A stretch of 64,000 nucleotides of DNA from an uncultured Sulfitobacter sp. Lineage in GTDB: Bacteria; Pseudomonadota; Alphaproteobacteria; Rhodobacterales; Rhodobacteraceae. The position numbers and the translations under genes were made by a program. Each line of letters starts with the position of its first letter. The stretch's first letter is position 1. Of this stretch, positions 57,658 through 64,000 are shown one piece after another. The DNA lies in the NCBI GenBank assembly GCA_947492925.1, contig CANLOQ010000003.1, forward strand, positions 372,001 to 436,000, written 5' to 3'. The notes under the pieces were generated by a model. The model was not told where the DNA came from and ran no database searches. It was given only the letters and a program-made list of their open reading frames with translations.

Positions 57658-58846
57658 GCGCAACCACACCCAGCACCCGACCGATTTCAGCAATGTTTGT
57701 CACCGTGCTGTCATAGCAGGCCATCGCATCGCCGGGCAGCAGATAGGGATCAAAGTCATCGCGGTCCGCACGGCGCAGCAGGTCTTCAATCTCGCGTTCG
57801 ATGACGACAGAAACGCCCGTTATCGGGTTGCGCGAAAACAGCACGGCTGAACGGTCCGCGCTGGTCGAGCGTGATCCACCCACGCAATTTGCGTCAATGA
57901 CAGCCTGCATATAGCGCGAGCCGTAGGGCACCTGCCGCACAGTCTGGCCAATGGCAGAGGCGGCATTGTTCTGTGCCGGTTGTGTAAGGTTGGACAGGAA
58001 CAGGCTGATACCCGGCGGGCTGATCGGGCTGGGTCGCATCAGATCATCCTGAAAACACTGACGGCTGGGAACGCGGACTTCGTCGCCTGTGAGCAGCATG
58101 ATGTCGACCGTATTTTTCCCCTCGAAAACGCCGCGCATGTCAAGACGGTATGTCTTACCTGCCCTGCGGACTTCAACAGCAGAGATATCCGCATCAGGGC
58201 GCACACCACCTGCTGCACGCAATGCCGCAGACAGGTTGCGGCCTTCGGTCGAGGCACCGGATGCCCCTTGGCGCAGGCTATCCACCGTATCGCCGCGCAC
58301 GCCACCAATCTCAACTGCATGGGGCTCAAACACCGCGCCTGACACACCAACAGAGACCGAGGCAAAGTCGGCTGCGCGCACGGATATTCTGGGCGGGTCT
58401 TGGTAAAAGTCATCTGCCAGCAAAGCGCTTGCGATGTCCGCCTCAACCTGATCCGTGCTCCGCCCTTGGGCGCGGATCGGTGGCAGGAAAGGCAGTTTCA
58501 GCATTCCGTCCCGCGAAACAACATAACTGCCGTTGAACGTGTCATCGTCGGCGATACGCACATCCAGCAAGTCATTGCGTGATAACCGTTCGCCGCGCAG
58601 GACACTGGCCGCGATGCTGGAACCTTTGCCAGCAGTGCCACCAAGCGGCAGGCACTTTTCCGCGTTCATTCTTTCGGAGTTGAGAAAATTCGCTTGGCTG
58701 CGTGTTACGTCCGGTGCGCGGTATTGGGCTTGGTATCCCTCGCCTTGCGCCACAGGCTCAAGATTGTCGGGTTGGTCGTAGCTTGCGCAGGCGCTGGTCA
58801 TGAGCAAGGCTGCGAACGTGCCACTTAGTGTCGATTTGCCAGACAT
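57647..58846 (-). CDS. outer-membrane polysaccharide export lipoprotein (Wza-like)
   Basis: A 399-residue protein with a lipoprotein signal peptide (lipobox LMTSAC, Cys20). A polysaccharide export (PES) domain (LSRNDLLDVRIADDD, SYVVSRDGMLKLPFLPPI) and SLBB-type repeats (VSVGVSGAVFEPHAVEIGGV, GDEVRVPSRQ) follow. It would form the outer-membrane channel for the polymer. The start at 58846 opens the signal peptide; an in-frame ATG 21 codons earlier does not. Divergent from wzx, with an operator candidate between them. Confidence 0.9.
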   Translation of the reverse strand: MSGKSTLSGTFAALLMTSACASYDQPDNLEPVAQGEGYQAQYRAPDVTRSQANFLNSERMNAEKCLPLGGTAGKGSSIAASVLRGERLSRNDLLDVRIADDDTFNGSYVVSRDGMLKLPFLPPIRAQGRSTDQVEADIASALLADDFYQDPPRISVRAADFASVSVGVSGAVFEPHAVEIGGVRGDTVDSLRQGASGASTEGRNLSAALRAAGGVRPDADISAVEVRRAGKTYRLDMRGVFEGKNTVDIMLLTGDEVRVPSRQCFQDDLMRPSPISPPGISLFLSNLTQPAQNNAASAIGQTVRQVPYGSRYMQAVIDANCVGGSRSTSADRSAVLFSRNPITGVSVVIEREIEDLLRRADRDDFDPYLLPGDAMACYDSTVTNIAEIGRVLGVVALIP

Positions 58847-58921
58847 AACGCCTCCAGAAACAGGTTGAGCATACTCTACGCGTGTGGATTGAAACGTGCC
58901 ACGGTGCATACGGTCAGAACA

Positions 58922-58937
58922 CTATCCTGATGGGTAG
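58922..58937. promoter_or_regulatory. palindromic candidate operator 3 (CTATCCTGATGGGTAG) between wza-like and wzx-like genes
   Basis: The same 6-4-6 inverted repeat with one mismatch (GGGTAG instead of GGATAG), 76 bases upstream of the export lipoprotein and 98 bases upstream of the flippase. Its central place suits control of both divergent genes. Confidence 0.5.
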
Positions 58938-59035
58938 GGTGTGTTCCATTTGCGCATATAACCTGTCCCGTGGCGTCCGAGACGGTGGGGTTTGTGCTGC
59001 GGTAGGGTTGGTTGAAATCAACGAAAGCCCAAGCA

Positions 59036-60277
59036 ATGCCCCTGTCGGATACAACCAAATCACTCACGACCAACCTGATCGCTTATGGTGCGTCAGAAGT
59101 GGCAGCCAAGGCATCGCGCCTTTTGGTGGTGGTTGCCGTTGCCCGCACACTTGACCTGACGCAGATCGGCATTGCGGCATCCGCGATGGCTGCGGGCGAC
59201 CTCCTGAAGGCACTCACGGAAAATGGCGTGGGCCAGCGGATCATCGCAGCAAGCGACGACGCGCTAGAGGCCACATGTTCGGCCGCGCGCCGGATCTTCT
59301 GGCTCTGGTGTGTTGGTCTTTTTGCGCTCCAGGCGTTGATCGCAGCGGGCTTGTTCCTGTCAGGCGGCAGCGCGCTGCTGGCCGGATTGATCCTGCTGAT
59401 GGGTCTTGAGTATCTGTTTATGCCTGCGGGTCTGGTACAGGTTGCGCTTGCCATGCGGGCGGGAAAGCTGCGCCAGACAGCGGCGATTGGCGGCGCGCAA
59501 GTGGTGGGCGCGAACCTGCTCTCGATCCTGCTGGTGCTGATCTATCCTTCCGCCCTTGCGCTGATCCTGCCGCGCGTGTTGTCTGCGCCGATCTGGTTGT
59601 TTGCGGTGCGTGCCTTGCACCCGTGGTCGCCCAAGGCGGGCATCGCCCCTGCCCCCCTGCGTCCGTTCATCGACTATGGCTGGGCTGTTCTGGGCATCGA
59701 AGTTGTCAAAGTCCTGCGCTTGCAGGGGGACAAGATTGTCGTTGGCATGACGATGGGGCCGCAAGCCCTTGGCCTTTACTTCATGGCATTCAATGCGGGT
59801 CTGAGCCTCTCCAACGCATTTGCCACCGCCTTTTCCACCGTCTTGTTCCCGCACCTGAGCCAATCGTCAGATCCAGCCGCCGCCATGCGCCAAAGCGTGG
59901 TTGTCGGGCTGGCCCTGATTGCGCCTGTTGTGATCCTGCAATCCATTCTCGCGCCGCTTTATGTGCCGGTGCTGCTAGGTGAAGGTTGGGAAGACGTGGC
60001 ACCGCTTGTCTCGATCCTGTGCCTTGTCGCGATCCCGACGACCCTCTGGGCCACCGCCACCGGCTGGCTGCGTGTGCAGGGCAAACCGCAGGTTGAGCTT
60101 TGGATGACGACCGCTCTTGCGCTTGCTGTTCTTGCCAGCACCGTTCTGCTTGCCCCTTTCGGGCTGTTCGCGATGGCTGTCGGATATGTCGTTGTGACAG
60201 GCGGCCTGATGCTCCTCGGCGCCTATTCCACGCTCCATAGCAATCTCTTTCCCTCTTCCCCACAGGTGCAGTCATGA
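59036..60277 (+). CDS. Wzx-type polysaccharide flippase
   Basis: A 413-residue membrane protein of the oligosaccharide flippase family, with about 11-12 hydrophobic helices; the N-terminus reads TTNLIAYGASEVAAKASRLL and the middle LRLQGDKIVVGMTMGPQALG. It would flip undecaprenyl-linked repeat units to the periplasm. I chose ATG 59036, matching the family start; a TTG eight codons earlier is possible. The stop overlaps the next glycosyltransferase start by four bases. Confidence 0.9.
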   Translation: MPLSDTTKSLTTNLIAYGASEVAAKASRLLVVVAVARTLDLTQIGIAASAMAAGDLLKALTENGVGQRIIAASDDALEATCSAARRIFWLWCVGLFALQALIAAGLFLSGGSALLAGLILLMGLEYLFMPAGLVQVALAMRAGKLRQTAAIGGAQVVGANLLSILLVLIYPSALALILPRVLSAPIWLFAVRALHPWSPKAGIAPAPLRPFIDYGWAVLGIEVVKVLRLQGDKIVVGMTMGPQALGLYFMAFNAGLSLSNAFATAFSTVLFPHLSQSSDPAAAMRQSVVVGLALIAPVVILQSILAPLYVPVLLGEGWEDVAPLVSILCLVAIPTTLWATATGWLRVQGKPQVELWMTTALALAVLASTVLLAPFGLFAMAVGYVVVTGGLMLLGAYSTLHSNLFPSSPQVQS

Positions 60278-61197
60278 CCGACTTCTCAATCATCATTCCA
60301 TGCTACAACGCGGCGCGAACCCTCCAGGCGACGTTGAAGAGCATTCAGGCCCAAACCTGTGGTGATTGGGAAGTGATCTGTGTGGATGACGGTTCAACCG
60401 ATGCCACACTGGAGATGCTTCATGCCGCAAGCGCCGAAGACCCTCGCATTCAAGTGCACCGCAATATCGGCAAAGGTCCGAGCAGCGCACGAAACTGCGG
60501 TGCGTTAGTCTTTTCCAGTTGCGACGTTATTGCGTTTTGCGATGCCGATGACATCTGGGGGCCGGAAAAGCTGAGCCAGCTGAAGGATTGCTTTGCCAAT
60601 CCAGATGTTGATGCCGCCTTTGGTAAAATCGCGTTCTTTCAGGATGACCCGGCGATGGCCAAGACCTTTTCAACTGTTCCCGGCGCCCCACTGAGCATTC
60701 CCATGCTGTTGGGTGAAAACCCGGTCTGCACCATGTCCAACATCGCGGTGCGCCGTACCGCATTTATGCGGACAGGCGGGTTTGACGAAACCTTGGTGCA
60801 CAACGAAGATCTTGAATGGCTCATCCGTTTGGTCGGAACCGGTGCGCATGTGATCGGCATAGACAAATGCCAGACGTGGTACCGCACATCACACTACGGT
60901 TTGTCCGCTGATCTGCGGGCAATGCAAAAGGGCCGGGCATGTGCTGTCCGCACTGCCGCCCTTTATGGACATGCACCCACCAGCCACTCTGACGCGATCT
61001 TCCTGCGCTACCTGAGCCGCCGCGCCTTGCGACTGGGTCATGGGCGCGGGCTACCGCTGATCTTTGCCCTTCAGGGTCTTCTGCGCAGCCCTGCCGGTTT
61101 CTTTAATGCCCCACGGCGCGGTCTGGCCACGCTGGCCGGTGCGCTTCTGGCACCTGTCCTTCCTGCGCGTCTCTCCCAACACCTCTTCTCCCGTTAA
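60274..61197 (+). CDS. family 2 glycosyltransferase
   Basis: A 307-residue GT-A glycosyltransferase: FSIIIPCYNAARTLQATLKS, VICVDDGSTD, and the metal-binding FCDADDIWGPEKL (Asp-x-Asp), with the catalytic region VHNEDLEWLIRLVG. It adds one sugar of the polysaccharide repeat unit at the cytoplasmic face. It overlaps wzx by four bases. Donor sugar unknown. Confidence 0.93.
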   Translation: MTDFSIIIPCYNAARTLQATLKSIQAQTCGDWEVICVDDGSTDATLEMLHAASAEDPRIQVHRNIGKGPSSARNCGALVFSSCDVIAFCDADDIWGPEKLSQLKDCFANPDVDAAFGKIAFFQDDPAMAKTFSTVPGAPLSIPMLLGENPVCTMSNIAVRRTAFMRTGGFDETLVHNEDLEWLIRLVGTGAHVIGIDKCQTWYRTSHYGLSADLRAMQKGRACAVRTAALYGHAPTSHSDAIFLRYLSRRALRLGHGRGLPLIFALQGLLRSPAGFFNAPRRGLATLAGALLAPVLPARLSQHLFSR

Positions 61198-61218
61198 TCC
61201 ATCGTAAAGGAGGCTCTC

Positions 61219-62199
61219 ATGCCCCTCGTTTCCATCATCGTTCCTGCCTTTAATGTTGCCAAAACCCTGCCTTCAACGCTGAATGCCTTGCTGGCCCAGA
61301 CGTTTACCGATTACGAAATCATCGTGGTTGACGACGGCTCTACCGATAGAACCGCCGCTGTTCTGAAGGACTACGCTGACATCCCCGGCTTGAAAGTCAT
61401 CAGCCAGCGCAATCGTGGATTGGCAGGTGCCCGTAACACAGGGATTGCCGCTGCGCGTGGGCTCTACATCGGTTTTTGCGATGCGGACGATCTATGGGTA
61501 CCCGAGAAGCTGGAACGCCATGTGGCACACCTGCGTGCCGCGCCCCACGTCGGCATCAGCTATTCCGGATCAGCTTTGATAGATGACGACGGGGCCCCGC
61601 TTGGCATGGCGCAAACCCCGCGCCTCAAGAACATGACGCCTGCGCATATCTTCAAACGCAACCCGATCGGCAATGGATCGGCCCCTGTCATACGCAAAGC
61701 CGTCTTTTCCGCTATCGCCCACCGTCCTGCATCCGAAAAATCCCGCGACTGGTATTTTGATGAGACCTTTCGCCAATCCGAAGACATTGAGTGCTGGTTG
61801 CGCATTGCCCTCACCACTGACTGGCAATTCGAAGGTATCGTGGGGAACCTGACACATTACCGTGTCAATGCGGGCGGCCTGTCCGCCGCGACGGATTTGC
61901 AGCTTGCCGCATGGGAGCGGATGGTCGCAAAACTCTCGCTGATTGCGCCTGAGTTTTTTGCCAAGAGGACCAATGCCGCACGCGCTTACCAACTGCGGTA
62001 TCTTGCCCGCCGCGCGATCAGTGACAAAAATACGGGGCGCGCAATGGACTTACTGACACAATCCTTGAAGCAATCTTGGCAACCATTGTGGGAAGAACCC
62101 CGCAAATCGCTCACCACCGTCGCCGCAGCGATGGTTTTGCGTTGGGCTGGTCCACTGGCGCTCGATGTGATGATGGCGCGCACAGGAGCAAAGGCATGA
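61219..62199 (+). CDS. family 2 glycosyltransferase
   Basis: A 326-residue GT2 enzyme, paralogous in its first 110 residues to the preceding one (VSIIVPAFNVAKTLPSTLNALL, IIVVDDGSTD, ARNTGIAAARG, FCDADDLWVPEKLERH) and different after that, with the catalytic-side motif RQSEDIECWLRIAL. AAAGGAGG precedes the ATG. The stop overlaps the next gene by four bases. It probably adds a second sugar of the repeat unit. Confidence 0.93.
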   Translation: MPLVSIIVPAFNVAKTLPSTLNALLAQTFTDYEIIVVDDGSTDRTAAVLKDYADIPGLKVISQRNRGLAGARNTGIAAARGLYIGFCDADDLWVPEKLERHVAHLRAAPHVGISYSGSALIDDDGAPLGMAQTPRLKNMTPAHIFKRNPIGNGSAPVIRKAVFSAIAHRPASEKSRDWYFDETFRQSEDIECWLRIALTTDWQFEGIVGNLTHYRVNAGGLSAATDLQLAAWERMVAKLSLIAPEFFAKRTNAARAYQLRYLARRAISDKNTGRAMDLLTQSLKQSWQPLWEEPRKSLTTVAAAMVLRWAGPLALDVMMARTGAKA

Positions 62200-63188
62200 A
62201 ACAGCTTCCCAAAGTTTTGCACCTGATTGACGACACCACCGCTGGCGGCGTGATGCGGGTTCTTGATTTTCTGCGCACAGACGACAATCTGGCACAGACG
62301 GCAAATCATGAGGTCAAGCCGGTAAAACGCGGCGCAATCATTAGCAATCTTGGTCCTGCCGATGTCATCGTCTCGCATCTTGCCGTGTCGTGGCGCAGCC
62401 TGCCGTCGCTTATCGCCCTGCGCGCGACCCATCCCCGCACACCTTTGGTGCATGTGGAACACAGCTATACCGAAGGCTTTATGACCCACAACGTCCCCAG
62501 CAGCCGCCGTTTCAAAGCCCTGCTCAAGCTGGCCTATTCGTTTTTTGATCGCATCGTTTCGGTCAGCAACGGCCAAGCGAATTGGATGGCGTCGAGCCGC
62601 TTGGTCCATACAGACAAGCTGTCAACGATCCAGTCCTGCGTTGATCTAAGCGCTTTTCGTGCTTTGCCCGCGCCAACCGGCCCCGCGCGTGTTTTTGGCG
62701 CCATCGGACGGCTGGATGATCAAAAAGGGTTTGATACGTTGATCAAGGCCTTCCGCCAGTGTTCTGATCCGGACATCCAGTTGCAAATCATTGGAGAAGG
62801 GGCAGAAGAACCCGCGCTGAAAGCATTGGCGGGTAACGATACGCGCATCGTTTTTCGGGGCTTTCAGCCCGATCCTGTTGCGGCATTGACGGATGTTGAT
62901 GTGGTTCTGATGCCTTCGCGTTGGGAAGCTTACGGTCTGGTCGCGGTGGAGGCACTGGCCGCCGGGCGCAGATTGTTGTGTCACAACATTGACGGTCTCA
63001 GCGATCATGCGCGGCATGGCGGTGTGATGATGGAAACGGCAAGCATCAAGGAACTGAGTGCATTGATCGCACGTGAGGCAAGTGGGCACAGTAAGACAAA
63101 AGAAAGCTCTATCGTGCGAACCACGCGGCACTTGGAAAATCAGTTTCGTGATTGCTGGCAGTTTATGTTGCGAGAGGTTGGCGTATAA
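62196..63188 (+). CDS. family 4 glycosyltransferase
   Basis: A 330-residue GT-B glycosyltransferase: VLHLIDDTTAGGVMRVLDFL near the start, RIVSVSNGQANWM, FGAIGRLDDQKGFDTLIKAF and the donor-site motif MPSRWEAYGLVAVEALAAG (GT4 E-x7-E pattern). It acts as a third sugar transferase of the locus. I chose ATG 62196, overlapping the upstream stop (ATGA); the frame is open 40 codons further but only inside the upstream gene. Confidence 0.92.
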   Translation: MKQLPKVLHLIDDTTAGGVMRVLDFLRTDDNLAQTANHEVKPVKRGAIISNLGPADVIVSHLAVSWRSLPSLIALRATHPRTPLVHVEHSYTEGFMTHNVPSSRRFKALLKLAYSFFDRIVSVSNGQANWMASSRLVHTDKLSTIQSCVDLSAFRALPAPTGPARVFGAIGRLDDQKGFDTLIKAFRQCSDPDIQLQIIGEGAEEPALKALAGNDTRIVFRGFQPDPVAALTDVDVVLMPSRWEAYGLVAVEALAAGRRLLCHNIDGLSDHARHGGVMMETASIKELSALIAREASGHSKTKESSIVRTTRHLENQFRDCWQFMLREVGV

Positions 63189-63417
63189 TTCGATTGTGGT
63201 TGGGTCAAATAGATATGCGCAAGTGACTGTTTTTGAGGGCTAGGGTCAGGACTCATAGCCAAAGAGCTCCTACCAACTGGAACGAGGGCAATCGCTCTTT
63301 CCTGACGTGAGTTTCTGAAACCCCGCATCGGTTTCCGGCGGATAAGCTACCCTCTCCACCAAATCTGTGTGCGGTTTCATCGACCAACCCAGACTCCACC
63401 GCACGGCGTGATGACCA

Positions 63418-64000
63418 TCAAGACCGCCGAAGCAGCTTTGCACGCAAACGGTAAAGCCAGACCCGCAATGTCAGCGGCTTTTTCAGGCGTCTGCCGTGCA
63501 ACTCCGCAACCCGTGATCCCTTCATTTGGCGTTTCTTCACCACGGTAGCGACAAGCCCACCCTGTTGATTGCCCGATTCACGATAACGGTGCAGTGAAGC
63601 AAAGAAAGTCATATTTGTGCGGCGCATCAGGGCTTTGTAATTATAGGCAAATGCCATGCCTTTATCGAGATATAGCATGTCTGTATCAAGCGACAGGTCA
63701 CGCGCGCTGAAGACCAGAGCCGAGCCGCGCCTGTGCAGGATGCGAAGGAACACCTCCAGATCGTCTTCGATGATGTTGCCCAGCACGTTCATGGCAAAAA
63801 ATATTGTATGGGGGCGGGCAAACTGACGGGCCATGCTGATCAAATCAGCTTCGTGAAATTCCAGATGCGGGTAGTCCGACATGGCGCGGGTCAGACGATG
63901 TCCGGCCAGGTCCGATCCAATCATGTCGAGATCTTCGGTGCGGCTGAGAAAATCCAGCATTCTGCCGTCACCGGAGCCGATCTCGACCAGATGCGTATAG
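63418..64000 (-). CDS. class I SAM-dependent methyltransferase, N-terminus beyond the window
   Basis: The frame is open to the right edge, where it reads HLVEIGSGDGRMLDFLSR, the SAM-binding glycine loop, followed by IGSDLAGHRLTRAMSD, so the protein starts outside the window and at least 193 residues are visible. Later parts (FHEADLISMARQFARPHTIF, VLGNIIEDDLEVFLRIL) fit a small-molecule or sugar methyltransferase fold. The C-terminus is very basic (KKRQMKGSRVAELHGRRLKK). It may modify the polysaccharide, given its neighbours; this is inference. Confidence 0.8.
   Translation of the reverse strand, partial: YTHLVEIGSGDGRMLDFLSRTEDLDMIGSDLAGHRLTRAMSDYPHLEFHEADLISMARQFARPHTIFFAMNVLGNIIEDDLEVFLRILHRRGSALVFSARDLSLDTDMLYLDKGMAFAYNYKALMRRTNMTFFASLHRYRESGNQQGGLVATVVKKRQMKGSRVAELHGRRLKKPLTLRVWLYRLRAKLLRRS

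Noticed and set aside
1-64000. CRISPR arrays, prophage genes, toxin-antitoxin pairs, plasmid or replication origins
   Set aside because: I looked for regular direct repeats, integrases, phage structural genes and replication initiators and saw none.

Overview
The window is GC-rich, gene-dense chromosomal DNA of an alphaproteobacterium, most likely a marine Rhodobacteraceae (Roseobacter-group) strain. The clues are the accB-accC-aat-DUF2155-NDUFA12 neighbourhood, tandem livG/livF-type ATPases, pobA-pcaHG beside a tryptophan/anthranilate operon, GT61/FkbM proteins, and short intergenic repeats of the kind I associate with that family. No prophage, CRISPR array, rRNA or intact insertion sequence is visible. 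There is one tRNA, tRNA-Thr(UGU).

Left part (1-15 kb). A truncated LivG-like and a complete LivF-like ABC ATPase end at a clear terminator. They are followed by acetyl-CoA carboxylase accB-accC, aat, a convergent secreted DUF2155 protein and an NDUFA12-like complex I protein. Next come an FkbM methyltransferase fused to a GT61 glycosyltransferase, a RidA protein, clpX and clpP. A photolyase-like FAD protein with apparently permuted domains, a Tat-exported PhoX-type phosphatase and a SAP/DUF6434 protein close this part.

Aromatic and tryptophan catabolism (13.9-24.5 kb). pobA-pcaH-pcaG convert 4-hydroxybenzoate to 3-carboxymuconate. Facing them is a tightly overlapped seven-gene operon read right to left: a two-domain monooxygenase/reductase (2-aminobenzoyl-CoA monooxygenase/reductase type), an SDR, a MarR regulator, an atypical crotonase, an acyl-CoA dehydrogenase, an aryl-CoA ligase and tryptophan 2,3-dioxygenase. 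I read this as tryptophan to anthranilate to CoA-thioester degradation.

Galactoside utilisation (24.6-37.6 kb). An IclR regulator, an ABC ATPase and a LysE exporter lie divergent from a long operon. That operon encodes a sugar-binding protein, two permeases, a GH36 alpha-galactosidase, an SDR (putative galactose dehydrogenase), dgoK, dgoA, an SMP-30-type lactonase and a GH42 beta-galactosidase. It amounts to an oxidative De Ley-Doudoroff galactose route lacking only the galactonate dehydratase. A perfect palindrome lies at the expected promoter. An aromatic amino acid decarboxylase and an unknown protein follow.

Signalling and exopolysaccharide (40.2-64 kb). After the tRNA comes a 2146-residue hybrid histidine kinase with nine consecutive GAF domains, a free HPt protein and a receiver-nucleotide cyclase, all overlapping. 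A Wzx/Wzy-type polysaccharide locus follows: O-antigen ligase/polymerase, Wzz-like protein, LuxR-type response regulator, a WecG/TagA-phosphoglycosyltransferase fusion, galU, a small SUOX-fold periplasmic protein, a membrane hybrid kinase with its own HPt, a Wza-like lipoprotein, Wzx flippase and three glycosyltransferases. The window ends in a SAM methyltransferase.

The most interesting unexplained signal is a palindrome, CTATCC-N4-GGATAG (one copy has one mismatch), found in three intergenic regions of the polysaccharide locus, each 76-98 bases upstream of a start codon. It is a candidate operator for the locus's own phosphorelay.
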